This document shows positions 41,210-50,604 of a stretch of 54,072 bases of DNA, in pieces. The first letter of the stretch is position 1. Each line of letters opens with the position of its first letter. The notes under the pieces were generated by a model that saw only the letters and a list, made by a program, of their open reading frames with translations, did not search any database and was not told where the DNA came from. The translations under genes and the position numbers were made by a program. This DNA is from Blautia sp. (GTDB taxonomy: Bacteria > Bacillota > Clostridia > Lachnospirales > Lachnospiraceae): NCBI GenBank assembly GCA_022770365.1, contig JALEHU010000103.1, positions 1 to 54,072 on the forward strand, given 5' to 3'.

Positions 41210-43072
41210 ATGTTCAATATTGAAGAAGAACTAAAGAAGCTTCCTGCCAAGCCCGGTGTTTACATCATGCATGATGAAGCGGATGAGATCATCTATGTGG
41301 GAAAAGCCATCAGCCTGAAAAACAGGGTGCGTCAGTATTTTCAGTCCAGCCGTAACAAAGGACCGAAAATTGAGCAGATGGTCACGCATATTTCCCGTTT
41401 TGAATACATTATCACCGATTCCGAACTGGAAGCCCTGGTCCTTGAATGCAATCTGATCAAGGAACACCGTCCGAAATACAATACCATGCTCAAAGATGAC
41501 AAGAGTTATCCCTTCATTAAGGTAACTGTTCAGGAAGCATTTCCCCGTGTTCTGTTCGCAAGAAGGATGAAAAAGGACAAAAACCGTTATTTTGGCCCTT
41601 ATACCAGTGCCGGAGCAATAAAAGATGTGATAGAACTTGTGCGGAAACTGTATCAGGTGCGTTCCTGCAGCCGTGTTCTCCCAAGAGATACGGGGAAAGA
41701 CAGACCATGTCTGTACTATCATATGAAACAGTGTACAGCCCCGTGTCAGGGCAATATCACACAGGAAGAATACAAAAAAAATATTCAGAATGTGATCCGG
41801 TTTCTCAATGGCGATGTAAAGGAGACCATTGACCAGCTGACAGAGAAGATGCAGCAAGCTTCCGATGACATGCGGTTTGAGGAGGCAATCGAATACAGGA
41901 ATCTGATCCAGAGTATCCGGAAGATCGGAGAACGCCAGAAAATCACAGGTTATGGAGAAGATGACCGGGATATCATTGCAGTCGCTATGGATGAGAGTCA
42001 GGATCTTCGTGAGCAGGATGCTGTTGTTCAGGTTTTCTTTGTGCGTGACGGCAAGCTCATCGGCCGTGACCACTTTTATCTGCGTGTAGCCCGTGGTGAC
42101 ACGAAGGCACAGGTGCTGTCCAGTTTCCTGAAGCAGTTTTATGCGGGAACACCTTTTATTCCCCGGGAAATTATGCTTCAGAAAGAAATAGAGGATGCGG
42201 AAATCATTGAAGAGTGGCTGACTTCCCGGAGAAAGCAGAAAGTCTACATTCGTGTTCCGAAAAAAGGAACCAAGGAAAAACTTGTGGAACTTGCGGAAGA
42301 AAATGCCAAAATGGTTCTGAGTAAAGACCGGGAGAGAATCCGGAGAGAAGAAGGACGGACGATTGGTGCAGTAAAAGAAGTGGAAGAGTGGCTGGGACTT
42401 AAAAATCTTGAACGTATGGAAGCTTACGATATTTCCAATATCAGCGGATTTGAATCTGTCGGTTCTATGGTCGTATATGAAAAAGGCAGGCCAAAACGCA
42501 GTGATTACCGTAAATTCAAGATTAAGTGGGTACAGGGACCAAATGATTATGCAAGTATGGAGGAGGTGCTGACCAGACGCTTTACCCATGAGAGCAATGG
42601 TGAATTTGACAGCTTTGCCAAAATGCCGGATCTGATTCTTATGGATGGCGGCAAAGGCCAGGTTCACATTGCACTGCAGGTTCTGGAAAAACTGGGAATT
42701 TCTATTCCTGTCTGCGGTATGGTAAAAGATGATCATCACCGCACCAGAGGCGTGTATTTTAATGATCAGGAAATCCCCATTGATACTTCCGGCGAAGGTT
42801 TCCGGCTTATCACCAGGATTCAGGATGAAGCTCATCGTTTTGCCATAGAATATCATCGTTCGCTCCGAAGCAAAGAACAGGTACATTCGCTTCTGGATGA
42901 CATTCCGGGTATTGGCGACACCAGACGCAAAGCGCTTATGCGTCGTTTTAAATCTCTGGAAAATATCAGGGATGCATCACTGGAGGAGCTTGCCGGGACA
43001 GAATCCATGAATGCAGCGAGCGCCCGCCAGGTTTATGATTTCTTTCATACTGTCAGAGAACAAACAGAATGA
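41210..43072 (+). CDS. uvrC: excinuclease ABC subunit C
   Basis: This 620-residue nuclease makes the two incisions of nucleotide excision repair with UvrA and UvrB. The N-terminal GIY-YIG domain starts [20 protein letters not shown], followed by a cysteine cluster ([13 protein letters not shown]), the UvrB-interacting UVR helix pair (about 200-235), the RNase H-like domain with AYDISNISG and [10 protein letters not shown], and a C-terminal HhH2 region ([18 protein letters not shown]). AAAGGAG precedes the ATG. It lies between ftsH and hprK; uvrC beside hprK is common in clostridia. Confidence 0.95.
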   Translation: MFNIEEELKKLPAKPGVYIMHDEADEIIYVGKAISLKNRVRQYFQSSRNKGPKIEQMVTHISRFEYIITDSELEALVLECNLIKEHRPKYNTMLKDDKSYPFIKVTVQEAFPRVLFARRMKKDKNRYFGPYTSAGAIKDVIELVRKLYQVRSCSRVLPRDTGKDRPCLYYHMKQCTAPCQGNITQEEYKKNIQNVIRFLNGDVKETIDQLTEKMQQASDDMRFEEAIEYRNLIQSIRKIGERQKITGYGEDDRDIIAVAMDESQDLREQDAVVQVFFVRDGKLIGRDHFYLRVARGDTKAQVLSSFLKQFYAGTPFIPREIMLQKEIEDAEIIEEWLTSRRKQKVYIRVPKKGTKEKLVELAEENAKMVLSKDRERIRREEGRTIGAVKEVEEWLGLKNLERMEAYDISNISGFESVGSMVVYEKGRPKRSDYRKFKIKWVQGPNDYASMEEVLTRRFTHESNGEFDSFAKMPDLILMDGGKGQVHIALQVLEKLGISIPVCGMVKDDHHRTRGVYFNDQEIPIDTSGEGFRLITRIQDEAHRFAIEYHRSLRSKEQVHSLLDDIPGIGDTRRKALMRRFKSLENIRDASLEELAGTESMNAASARQVYDFFHTVREQTE

Positions 43073-43132
43073 ATAAGCGTTTTGCTGAACTCTGGAAACA
43101 AAGATGGCTGTTCATAAAATCATCCGCATTCA

Positions 43133-43161
43133 TTGCAGTTTGGGATTGGATTTGGTATAAT
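43133..43161 (+). promoter_or_regulatory. sigma-A promoter for hprK
   Basis: TTGCAG at 43133-43138 and TATAAT at 43156-43161 are 17 bases apart, about 60 bases before hprK. Confidence 0.72.
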
Positions 43162-43220
43162 AAAAATAACTGCTCAACAGGAAATATCATATTGAGCATA
43201 CTGATAAAGGAGACAAGCAT

Positions 43221-44153
43221 ATGAAGGGTGTAGAATTGACCAAAATGATGCAGGAGCTGGACCTTACTAATCTGACTCCTGAAATTGACTTGAGCGGAAT
43301 GCGCGTCATGACTGCAGAAATCAACCGTCCTGCATTACAGCTTACCGGTTATCTGGAACATTTTGCGAATGAGCGTGTACAGATCATTGGTTATGTAGAA
43401 TTTACTTATCTGATGCAGCTCAGTGAAGAAGAGCGCACATTTAAGTATGAGCGTTTTATTTCCAGTAAAATTCCCTGTGTTATCTTCAGCACAATGACAA
43501 GACCTTCTCAGGGGATGATTGATCTGGCTCTGAAATATAATGTACCGACATTCGCCACAGACAGAACCACATCCAGTTTTATGGCTGAGATCATTCGCTG
43601 GCTTGGTGTTCAGCTGGCTCCATGTATTTCCATCCATGGTGTTCTGGTGGATGTTTATGGTGAGGGTGTTCTGATTACCGGCGAGAGCGGAATCGGCAAG
43701 AGTGAGGCGGCACTGGAACTGATCAAACGCGGTCATCGTCTCGTAAGCGATGATGTTGTGGAACTTCGCAAGGTAAGTGATGTAACGCTTGTGGGCTCTG
43801 CTCCTGACATTACCCGTCACTTTATTGAACTGCGCGGTATTGGTATCATTGATGTGAAGACCCTGTTCGGTGTGGAAAGTGTGAAGGATACTCAGTCTGT
43901 TGACCTGGTCATCAAACTGGAAGAATGGGATCGTGATAAGGAATATGATCGTCTCGGCCTTCATGAAGAATATACAGAATATCTGGGCAACAAGATTGTG
44001 TGCCATTCCCTTCCGATCCGTCCGGGAAGGAATCTGGCTATCATTGTAGAATCTGCGGCTGTCAATCACAGACAGAAGAAGATGGGCTACAATGCAGCAG
44101 AGGAGCTTTATAAACGTGTACAGGCGAACATTGCCAGAAAACGTGAAGAGTAA
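43221..44153 (+). CDS. hprK: HPr kinase/phosphorylase
   Basis: This 310-residue enzyme phosphorylates and dephosphorylates Ser46 of HPr and so sets carbon catabolite control in Gram-positive bacteria. The C-terminal domain has Walker A GESGIGKSEAALELI near residue 155, the catalytic His-Arg-Leu-Val-Ser-Asp-Asp segment RGHRLVSDD, and the family signature IELRGIGIIDVKTLFG. The N-terminal domain is complete. The next gene, a glucokinase, begins 26 bases downstream, so the pair links glucose entry to catabolite control. The murB-rapZ-whiA genes often found after hprK in clostridia are absent here. Confidence 0.95.
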   Translation: MKGVELTKMMQELDLTNLTPEIDLSGMRVMTAEINRPALQLTGYLEHFANERVQIIGYVEFTYLMQLSEEERTFKYERFISSKIPCVIFSTMTRPSQGMIDLALKYNVPTFATDRTTSSFMAEIIRWLGVQLAPCISIHGVLVDVYGEGVLITGESGIGKSEAALELIKRGHRLVSDDVVELRKVSDVTLVGSAPDITRHFIELRGIGIIDVKTLFGVESVKDTQSVDLVIKLEEWDRDKEYDRLGLHEEYTEYLGNKIVCHSLPIRPGRNLAIIVESAAVNHRQKKMGYNAAEELYKRVQANIARKREE

Positions 44154-44179
44154 ATATAAACAGAAAGGACAACGAAAAG

Positions 44180-45124
44180 ATGAAAACGTATTGTTTTGGA
44201 ATCGATGTAGGAGGAACAACCGTTAAATGCGGTCTGTTCCGCACAGAAGGAACTCTGGTGGAGAAATGGGAAATTCCTACCAGAACAGAGGATTGCGGCA
44301 AGGCGATCCTTCCGGATGTGGCAGAAACAATCCAGGCAAAAATGGAAGAGCGCGGTATTGATAAAAATGATGTGGAAGGTGTAGGAATTGGTATTCCCGG
44401 ACCGATCAATGAAAATGGTGAGGCTTTCTGCGCTGTAAACCTTTACTGGGGATTTACTCCTGTTGCGAAACAGCTCAGTGAACTCACCGGGTTAAAGGCA
44501 AAAGCAGGCAATGACGCCAATGTGGCTGCACTTGGCGAAGCCTGGAAAGGTGCTGCAGAAGGAGCGAAGGACGTTGTGCTGGTTACTCTTGGAACCGGAG
44601 TAGGCGGCGGAATTATTGTGAATGGTAGAATTGTGTCCGGTCATCATGGTGCCGGCGGAGAAGTCGGACATGCTGCTATGGATCATTCAGAGACAGAAGC
44701 CTGCAACTGCGGCAATAAAGGATGCCTGGAACAGGTAGCTTCTGCAACCGGTATTGTCCGTGTGGCACAGAAAGAACTGGCGGCATCCAACGATGCCAGT
44801 GTTCTGCGGGGAAGAGAACACCTGTCAGCAAAGAATGTTCTGGATGCTTTTAAAGCGGGTGATGCATTAGCTGTTCGTGTCATGGAAAAGGTTGGCGATG
44901 AGCTGGGCGGAGCTCTGGCAATCTTCTCCTGTGTAGTGGATCCGGAAACCATCGTTGTCGGCGGCGGTGTTTCCAGAGCAGGACAGCCTCTGATTGACTG
45001 TATTCAGAAATACTATAGGAAGTATGCGTTCTCTCAGTGCAAAGATACTCCTATAGTCATTGCAAAACTTGGTAATGATGCCGGTATTTATGGTTCTGCA
45101 CGTATGGTGCTTCAGGACGAATAA
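44180..45124 (+). CDS. glcK: ROK-family glucokinase
   Basis: This 314-residue kinase has the ROK ATP-binding start CFGIDVGGTTVKCGLF, the sugar-binding GTGVGGGIIVNG and GHHGAGGEVGH, and the zinc-binding CNCGNKGCLEQ motif. The zinc motif and EVGH mark it as a sugar kinase rather than a ROK repressor; there is no DNA-binding domain. It should phosphorylate intracellular glucose at C6. An AGAAAGGAC site precedes the ATG, and hprK lies just upstream. Specificity for glucose over other hexoses is inferred from GlcK-like length and motifs. Confidence 0.9.
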   Translation: MKTYCFGIDVGGTTVKCGLFRTEGTLVEKWEIPTRTEDCGKAILPDVAETIQAKMEERGIDKNDVEGVGIGIPGPINENGEAFCAVNLYWGFTPVAKQLSELTGLKAKAGNDANVAALGEAWKGAAEGAKDVVLVTLGTGVGGGIIVNGRIVSGHHGAGGEVGHAAMDHSETEACNCGNKGCLEQVASATGIVRVAQKELAASNDASVLRGREHLSAKNVLDAFKAGDALAVRVMEKVGDELGGALAIFSCVVDPETIVVGGGVSRAGQPLIDCIQKYYRKYAFSQCKDTPIVIAKLGNDAGIYGSARMVLQDE

Positions 45125-45169
45125 ATGACAGGCTGAATAAAGAAGAATAAGATTACTCAGATACATAAG

Positions 45170-45204
45170 AAAAGGATGCTTCATTTCGGGAAGCATCCTT
45201 TTTT
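45170..45204. terminator. bidirectional terminator between glcK and PBP1A genes
   Basis: A perfect 12-bp stem (45170-45181 with 45191-45202) with A and T runs at the ends serves two convergent genes. Confidence 0.87.
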
Positions 45205-45233
45205 GCGGGAATCTTCTGTTTTGATAAAGATTT

Positions 45234-47804
45234 TTAGTAGTAGTAATAATATTGTCCGGTTTCTTCGTCCCATTCCCCGGCTTCTTCGTTCCAGTCGGTT
45301 TCACCGCCGCCGTCTTCGCTATAGTCATCGTCTTCACTATAGTCGGTTTCACCGTCGCCTTCCTCAGCTATTTCGTCAGGATTTTCTCCCTCCGGTGTCG
45401 GTGTCGGCTCCAGGGTTTCTTCATCATAATTGTATTCTTCCACTTCGTAGAAGTGCTGATCACAGTATTCAGAAGGTTCTGTTCCGATTTCGAAGTATTC
45501 AGTAGTAACTGAACAGCCATCCCTCGGAAGAAGACCTGTTTCTTCACAGATACTGACGCTCTCAACACTTGCAGGCTGCGGGAATTCCATATATTCCAGT
45601 CCCTCATGAATACGGGTCATGACTCTTCTCCATAGATTTTTATGGAAATCACGGGCATAGTCCGGAAGCTTTTCGTTGTCATCGTACCCTGACCACACAG
45701 CGCATGTATAGTATGGAGTGTATCCTACGAACCAGAGGTCGTTGTAGTCCTCTGTAGTACCGGTCTTGCCGGCTACAGGCATATAATCAAGCTGGCATGC
45801 AGTACCTGTACCGTATTTTACAACATCCTCCATAGCATTTGTAAGGAGCCATGCAGTTGATTCTTTGAGCACAGAGCGTTCAGCAGCGGTGTTTTCAATC
45901 AGCACATTGCCGTTGTGATCAAGAATCTTGGTGTAATAAATCGGTTTGATATAATTTCCGCCATTGGCAATGGAAGCATATGCTGCGCAAAGCTCCACAT
46001 TCGTAACACCGTGAGTGATGCCGCCAAGAGCAGTAGAAAGATTTGCATCACTCCATATATTGCCCTGGGAATCGCGGTCTGCTTCTGTTCCGTGAGCCAG
46101 TGTGGTAAATCCAAAGTTGTCCAGATAGTCAAGACCAAATTCAGGGGTTACCTGTTCCAGACATTTGACGGCAACAACGTTGATGGAGTTCTGGATCGCT
46201 TTACGGATCGTTGTGGTTCCCCCATAAGTACGGGATGCATTGTTAACCGGTGCACCGTTTGGATAAAAGTATTCCTCATCCTCAAAGGTGGTAGCCAGTG
46301 TCATACCCTTGTCGTTCAAAGCCGGTGCATAAGTGGAAAGGATCTTGAAGGTGGAACCGGGCTGACGTGTTGAGTCTGTGGCACGATTCAGCGTAAGGCT
46401 GGCTGTCTTCTCACCCCGGCCTCCTACAATGGCTTTTACATAGCCTGTGTACTGATCAATTACGCTCATGGAGGACTGAGGCTGCGGCGCAAAGCTGATG
46501 TTCTCTGCCACAACAGTGCCGCCATTCGCGAGAATGTTCTCTTTATACCGGTCTACATAGGCCTGCCCTTCTTCCGGAGAATCGAACAGCAGATCAAATC
46601 CGGGATCTTCATTCTGGAAATAAAGAGTCATCATTTCTTTGCTGTAGTTGACTTCATTGCCGTCAGCATCCGTAACAGTCAGTGCATAGTCAAGAAGATA
46701 CTGTACAGTACTCGGATAGTTCTCCGGATTGGCATATTCTTCGTCAAGAATACTCTGGATATAGGGATCCTGAGTGGTATAAATCTTCAGACCGCCGCTG
46801 TAGAGCATGTTGCGGGCCTGTGTCTTTGTATAACCTTTGATATTCATCAGGTCATTGATAACCTGATCGATAAGTTCGTCTTCAAAGTAGGAATATACCT
46901 GTTTGCGCTCACTGGAAGTTGCTTCCTGAGCTGCACTGATGCGGGTATAGACATCATCATTCAGAGTTTCGTCATATTCTGCCTGTGTGATGTACCCCTG
47001 ATCCAGCATATGATCCAGGACTTCTTTTCTTCTTTTGGCATTGTCTTTGGGATTGTCGATCGGATTGTACCGGCTGGGGTTCTGGGTGATTCCTGCCAGT
47101 GTGGCGCATTCCGAAAGGTTGAGATCCCACACATCCTTATTGAAGTACTGACGTGCAGCAGCCTGGACACCGTACGATCCGGCACCAAGGTTGATGGTGT
47201 TCAGGTAATTTTCAAGGATGACATTTTTGTCATTGATTTTTTCTTCAATCTGGATTGCAAGGTACTGCTCCTGAATCTTACGGGTAAAACGTTCCAGCCA
47301 GGTGGATTCCTCCGTCCAGTTGGTAAATACATTATTCTTCAGAAGCTGCTGCGTAATGGTACTTGCACCTTCAGAGAGACCGCCGGAACTGATATTCCGG
47401 ACAAACGCACGAAGGATACCTTTGACATCGATACCATTATGTTCATAAAATCGCTCGTCCTCAATGGCAACAACCGCATGCTGCAGAGCTTCCGGAATCT
47501 GTTCAATGGATACCGGAAGACGGTTGGAATCAGGCGCCGCCAGCTTGCGGATCTGATTGCCCTGGTCATCATACAGGAAGGTCGCGTAACCTAGAGGCAT
47601 AATGTCCACATCGTCCACATCCGGTGCATTGTCAATGACGCCCTTGAATGCGCCGAGGCCGAGACATGCGACAACTACACATAATGTGATCAGGGATATG
47701 AATAAAACTCTGATAAACGAAACATGTGCCCGCTTTCCCATCATGGATGAACTGGAAATGAGGGCGTTCCGTTTCTTTGAGATCGCTTTTTTTCCGTAAT
47801 TCAT
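45234..47804 (-). CDS. class A penicillin-binding protein 1A
   Basis: This 856-residue bifunctional murein synthase has a cytoplasmic start, a membrane anchor (about residues 28-50), a GT51 glycosyltransferase domain (AVVAIEDERFYEHNGID, GASTITQQLLKN) and a transpeptidase domain with the SxxK nucleophile in PGSTFKILSTYA, SIN and KTGTTEDYNDLWFVGYT. It polymerises and cross-links peptidoglycan outside the membrane. The last 65 residues are an unusual acidic tail rich in Glu, Asp, Gly and Tyr, ending in a run of five tyrosines. The gene is convergent with glcK and divergent from yigZ. Confidence 0.93.
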   Translation of the reverse strand: MNYGKKAISKKRNALISSSSMMGKRAHVSFIRVLFISLITLCVVVACLGLGAFKGVIDNAPDVDDVDIMPLGYATFLYDDQGNQIRKLAAPDSNRLPVSIEQIPEALQHAVVAIEDERFYEHNGIDVKGILRAFVRNISSGGLSEGASTITQQLLKNNVFTNWTEESTWLERFTRKIQEQYLAIQIEEKINDKNVILENYLNTINLGAGSYGVQAAARQYFNKDVWDLNLSECATLAGITQNPSRYNPIDNPKDNAKRRKEVLDHMLDQGYITQAEYDETLNDDVYTRISAAQEATSSERKQVYSYFEDELIDQVINDLMNIKGYTKTQARNMLYSGGLKIYTTQDPYIQSILDEEYANPENYPSTVQYLLDYALTVTDADGNEVNYSKEMMTLYFQNEDPGFDLLFDSPEEGQAYVDRYKENILANGGTVVAENISFAPQPQSSMSVIDQYTGYVKAIVGGRGEKTASLTLNRATDSTRQPGSTFKILSTYAPALNDKGMTLATTFEDEEYFYPNGAPVNNASRTYGGTTTIRKAIQNSINVVAVKCLEQVTPEFGLDYLDNFGFTTLAHGTEADRDSQGNIWSDANLSTALGGITHGVTNVELCAAYASIANGGNYIKPIYYTKILDHNGNVLIENTAAERSVLKESTAWLLTNAMEDVVKYGTGTACQLDYMPVAGKTGTTEDYNDLWFVGYTPYYTCAVWSGYDDNEKLPDYARDFHKNLWRRVMTRIHEGLEYMEFPQPASVESVSICEETGLLPRDGCSVTTEYFEIGTEPSEYCDQHFYEVEEYNYDEETLEPTPTPEGENPDEIAEEGDGETDYSEDDDYSEDGGGETDWNEEAGEWDEETGQYYYYY

Positions 47805-47903
47805 GATATTCCTCCTTTATAATCCGTTTCATTATAACAAATATAAATAAGTAAATAAAGTGGAAAATAAAAACTTCACATTTTCTTCTGAAATATTCTA
47901 TGA

Positions 47904-47933
47904 TTGACAGAAATGATGGGGAAAATGTACAAT
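47904..47933 (+). promoter_or_regulatory. sigma-A promoter for the YigZ-family gene
   Basis: TTGACA at 47904-47909 and TACAAT at 47928-47933 are 18 bases apart. The leader of about 95 bases includes the hairpin at 47951-47974. Confidence 0.68.
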
Positions 47934-47950
47934 AACTTAATCACAGAATG

Positions 47951-47974
47951 ATCTCCTGTGGTGATGCAGGAGAT
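47951..47974 (+). promoter_or_regulatory. 8-bp perfect hairpin in the yigZ leader
   Basis: ATCTCCTG pairs with CAGGAGAT around TGGTGATG. The right arm looks like a ribosome site but has no start codon at suitable spacing. Confidence 0.5.
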
Positions 47975-48036
47975 ACTGTTATTATAAACATGAAATACGA
48001 AGAATTGTAATCTTAAGATACCGGAGGCGGGAACTT

Positions 48037-48693
48037 ATGCTGGAGAGCTATAAGACTTTACTGGAAGGCGGTACCGGAGAAATTGTGGAGAAAAAATCCA
48101 GATTTGTCGCGACTGTCCGTCTTGTTGAATCGGAAGAAGAGGCGTTGGCATTTATTGAAGAAATGAAGAAGAAATACTGGGATGCACGTCACAACTGTTA
48201 TGTTTATTCCGTTGGTATGAACCGGGAATATACCAGATGCAGCGATGACGGAGAACCATCAGGAACAGCCGGAAGACCAATGCTGGATGTGATCCTGGGA
48301 GAAGATATCTATAATGTGGCGGTTGTGGTGACCCGTTATTTCGGAGGTATCCTTCTGGGAACCGGCGGACTGGTACGGGCTTATTCAAAAGCAGTGCAGG
48401 AAGGGCTCGCCGGCAGCAGGATCATTGAGAAAAAATATGGGATTTCGCTGGAAGTTACCACGGATTATACAGGAATCGGCAAGATCCAGTATATAGCGGG
48501 CGAGAGGAAACTCCCGGTTCTGGATACAGAATACACAGATAAAGTTGTGATGAAGCTTCTCGTACCTGCCGGTGAAGCGGATTCTGTCCAGAAAGCCATC
48601 ACGGAAGGCACCAGCGGCCGTGCACGCATGCGCAAAGATAAAGATCTGTATTTTGCGGTCCTTGATGGAGAAGTACACATATTCGATAAGTAA
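48037..48693 (+). CDS. yigZ: YigZ/IMPACT family protein
   Basis: This 218-residue protein has the UPF0029/IMPACT N-terminal domain: KKSRFVATVRLV, a KYWDARHNCYVYSVG segment, SDDGEPSGTAGRPMLDVI and VVVTRYFGGILLGTGGLVRAYSKAVQEGL (quoted in part), followed by a ferredoxin-like C-terminal domain of about 70 residues. The eukaryotic relative IMPACT modulates GCN2; the bacterial role is not firmly known. A GGAGGCGGG site precedes the ATG. It is a single gene, divergent from the penicillin-binding protein and convergent with a cyclophilin. Confidence 0.9.
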   Translation: MLESYKTLLEGGTGEIVEKKSRFVATVRLVESEEEALAFIEEMKKKYWDARHNCYVYSVGMNREYTRCSDDGEPSGTAGRPMLDVILGEDIYNVAVVVTRYFGGILLGTGGLVRAYSKAVQEGLAGSRIIEKKYGISLEVTTDYTGIGKIQYIAGERKLPVLDTEYTDKVVMKLLVPAGEADSVQKAITEGTSGRARMRKDKDLYFAVLDGEVHIFDK

Positions 48694-48695
48694 AA

Positions 48696-48733
48696 AAGGT
48701 GCCTTCCAAAGAGGGCACCCTTACTTTTCTTTT
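48696..48733. terminator. bidirectional terminator between yigZ and the cyclophilin gene
   Basis: A GGTGCC/GGCACC stem with flanking AA/TT pairs and A- and T-rich ends separates the convergent genes. Confidence 0.7.
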
Positions 48734-48771
48734 GTTTTATTCTGATTAAGAAATGGAATGAAGATCCGGGA

Positions 48772-49290
48772 TCAGCATTTCTCCGGTTCCGGATATTCAA
48801 CACCAAATGTTTCTACTGTGACGGATTTCATTTTCTGTTCATCAAGCGGTTTGTCTCTGTAATCCGTATCTTCTTCTGCAATGCGGTCTACGACATCCAT
48901 TCCTTCGATCACTTTGCCGAATGCGGCGTAGCTCCCGTCAAGATGCGGAGCAGCTTTGTGCATGATAAAGAACTGGCTTCCCGCGGAATTGGGATTCATG
49001 GCTCTTGCCATGGAAAGCACGCCTGGAGTATGTTTCAGATCATTTTTAAATCTGTTCTGGGAAAACTCCCCTTTGATGGAATATCCCGGGCCGCCCATAC
49101 CTGTTCCGTCCGGACATCCTCCCTGGATCATGAAACCATTGATCACACGATGGAAAATCAGTCCGTCATAAAATCCCTTTTTCACAAGGCTGATAAAGTT
49201 ATTAACCGTATTCGGGGCAATTTCCGGATAAAGTTCTGCCTTGATGACATCACCATTCTCCATAGTAATTGTAACAACTGGATTTGCCAT
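48772..49290 (-). CDS. cyclophilin-type peptidyl-prolyl isomerase
   Basis: This 172-residue cytoplasmic protein catalyses cis-trans isomerisation at prolines during folding. It has the cyclophilin core FHRVINGFMIQGG with the catalytic Arg, GSQFFIMHKAAPHLDG and FGKVIEGMDVVDRI. There is no signal peptide. It is divergent from tsaE and convergent with yigZ. The length is typical of bacterial PpiB-type proteins; the final EPEKC tail is not conserved. Confidence 0.93.
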   Translation of the reverse strand: MANPVVTITMENGDVIKAELYPEIAPNTVNNFISLVKKGFYDGLIFHRVINGFMIQGGCPDGTGMGGPGYSIKGEFSQNRFKNDLKHTPGVLSMARAMNPNSAGSQFFIMHKAAPHLDGSYAAFGKVIEGMDVVDRIAEEDTDYRDKPLDEQKMKSVTVETFGVEYPEPEKC

Positions 49291-49316
49291 ATTTTCAGTC
49301 TCCTTTTCAAAAAGTA

Positions 49317-49345
49317 TTGTTTTTCTCTGTTCGCTCTATTATAAT
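49317..49345 (+). promoter_or_regulatory. sigma-A promoter for the tsaE operon
   Basis: TTGTTT at 49317-49322 and TATAAT at 49340-49345 are 17 bases apart, in the divergent region with the cyclophilin gene. The start site would fall near 49352. Confidence 0.68.
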
Positions 49346-49414
49346 ATGCGAAGAACAATTCTGCAAGAAAAAGGTAACCGGATGTTGCTTTTTGCACATA
49401 TAGAGAGGGATAGC

Positions 49415-49864
49415 ATGGTAATAGAAACGAGAGCAGCGGAAGAAACATTTGCGTTGGGAGAAAAGATCGGTAGAGCGGCCATACCGGGACAGATCTATAC
49501 GCTGACCGGAGATCTGGGTGTGGGGAAGACCGTTTTTACCCAGGGAGTTGCCGCCGGTCTGGATATCACAGAGCCTGTCAGCAGTCCGACATTTACCATT
49601 ATTCAGGTGTATGAGGAGGGCAGGCTGCCATTTTATCATTTTGATGTATATCGTATCGGTGATATTGAAGAAATGGAAGAAATCGGCTACGATGATTATT
49701 TCTTCGGGGAAGGCATCTGCCTGATCGAGTGGGCGGATCTCATTGAAGAAATCCTGCCTGATCACCTTATCAGAGTTACGATTGAAAAAGATCTGGAACA
49801 GGGATTTGATTACCGCAGAATCACAATTGAAGGTTTGGATGAGAATTTTGGAGGACAAAAATGA
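49415..49864 (+). CDS. tsaE: tRNA threonylcarbamoyladenosine biosynthesis ATPase TsaE
   Basis: This protein of 149 residues is the ATPase that resets the TsaBDE complex during t6A37 synthesis on ANN-decoding tRNAs. It has the Walker A GDLGVGKTVFTQGVAAGL and the SPTFTIIQVYEEG and YHFDVYRI segments of the family. I start at 49415, 4 bases after GAGAGGGA; ATGs further upstream, such as 49382, lie beyond the promoter but have poorer sites. It overlaps tsaB by 4 bases. With tsaB and tsaD in the same operon, three of the t6A genes are here; tsaC is not seen. Confidence 0.92.
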   Translation: MVIETRAAEETFALGEKIGRAAIPGQIYTLTGDLGVGKTVFTQGVAAGLDITEPVSSPTFTIIQVYEEGRLPFYHFDVYRIGDIEEMEEIGYDDYFFGEGICLIEWADLIEEILPDHLIRVTIEKDLEQGFDYRRITIEGLDENFGGQK

Positions 49865-50604
49865 AAATATTAGCATTGGACAGCTCCGGAATTGTGGCAT
49901 CTGTTGCTGTTGCGGAGGATGACACGCTTCTGGCGGAATATACGGTAAATTACAAAAAAACGCATTCTCAGACACTGCTTCCCATGCTGGACGAGATTGT
50001 AAAAATGACAGAACTGGATATGAATTCGGTAGATGCAATTGCTGTTGCAGCCGGACCGGGGTCATTTACAGGACTGCGTATCGGTTCTGCCACAGCCAAG
50101 GGGCTGGGACTTGCTCTTAAGAAACCATTGATTCACGTGCCGACAGTGGATGCACTTGCTTACAATCTGTACGATACCAGGGGACTGATCTGCCCGATTA
50201 TGGATGCACGGAGAAATCAGGTCTATACCGGTATTTACCGTTTTGAGGAGCATAAATTATCGGTTGTGAAAAGTCAGTGGGCGGGAGCAGTCGCAGAACT
50301 GCTGGAAATATTGAATGACATGGGAGAACAGGTGACTTTTCTCGGGGATGGTGTGCCTGTATTCAGAGATGTGATTGAAGAGACATTGAAGGTGCCGTTT
50401 TCTTTTGCACCGGCGCATGTGAATAAACAGAGGGCAGCAGCTGTTGCAGCGCTCGGGCTGGAATATTTTAAAGAAGGAAAAACAGAGACTGCAATGGAAC
50501 ACTGTCCGGATTATTTAAGGGTTTCCCAGGCAGAGCGTGAACGCGCTCAGAAGGAAAAAGCCTCCAAAGCGGCTGAGCAGAAAAGCGGGGAGGCTGCTTT
50601 ATGA
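49861..50604 (+). CDS. tsaB: tRNA threonylcarbamoyladenosine biosynthesis protein TsaB
   Basis: This 247-residue ASKHA-fold protein is the non-catalytic partner of TsaD. Family marks are ILALDSSGIVASVAV and VAAGPGSFTGLRIG, and PIMDARRNQVYTG. It overlaps tsaE and rimI by ATGA junctions, showing translational coupling on both sides. The C-terminal tail (QKEKASKAAEQKSGEAAL) is charged and probably disordered. The length is slightly above average because of that tail. Confidence 0.93.
   Translation: MKILALDSSGIVASVAVAEDDTLLAEYTVNYKKTHSQTLLPMLDEIVKMTELDMNSVDAIAVAAGPGSFTGLRIGSATAKGLGLALKKPLIHVPTVDALAYNLYDTRGLICPIMDARRNQVYTGIYRFEEHKLSVVKSQWAGAVAELLEILNDMGEQVTFLGDGVPVFRDVIEETLKVPFSFAPAHVNKQRAAAVAALGLEYFKEGKTETAMEHCPDYLRVSQAERERAQKEKASKAAEQKSGEAAL

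Noticed and set aside
41231-42886. A 551-codon minus-strand open frame opposite uvrC
   Set aside because: It mirrors uvrC and lacks family motifs or a ribosome site.
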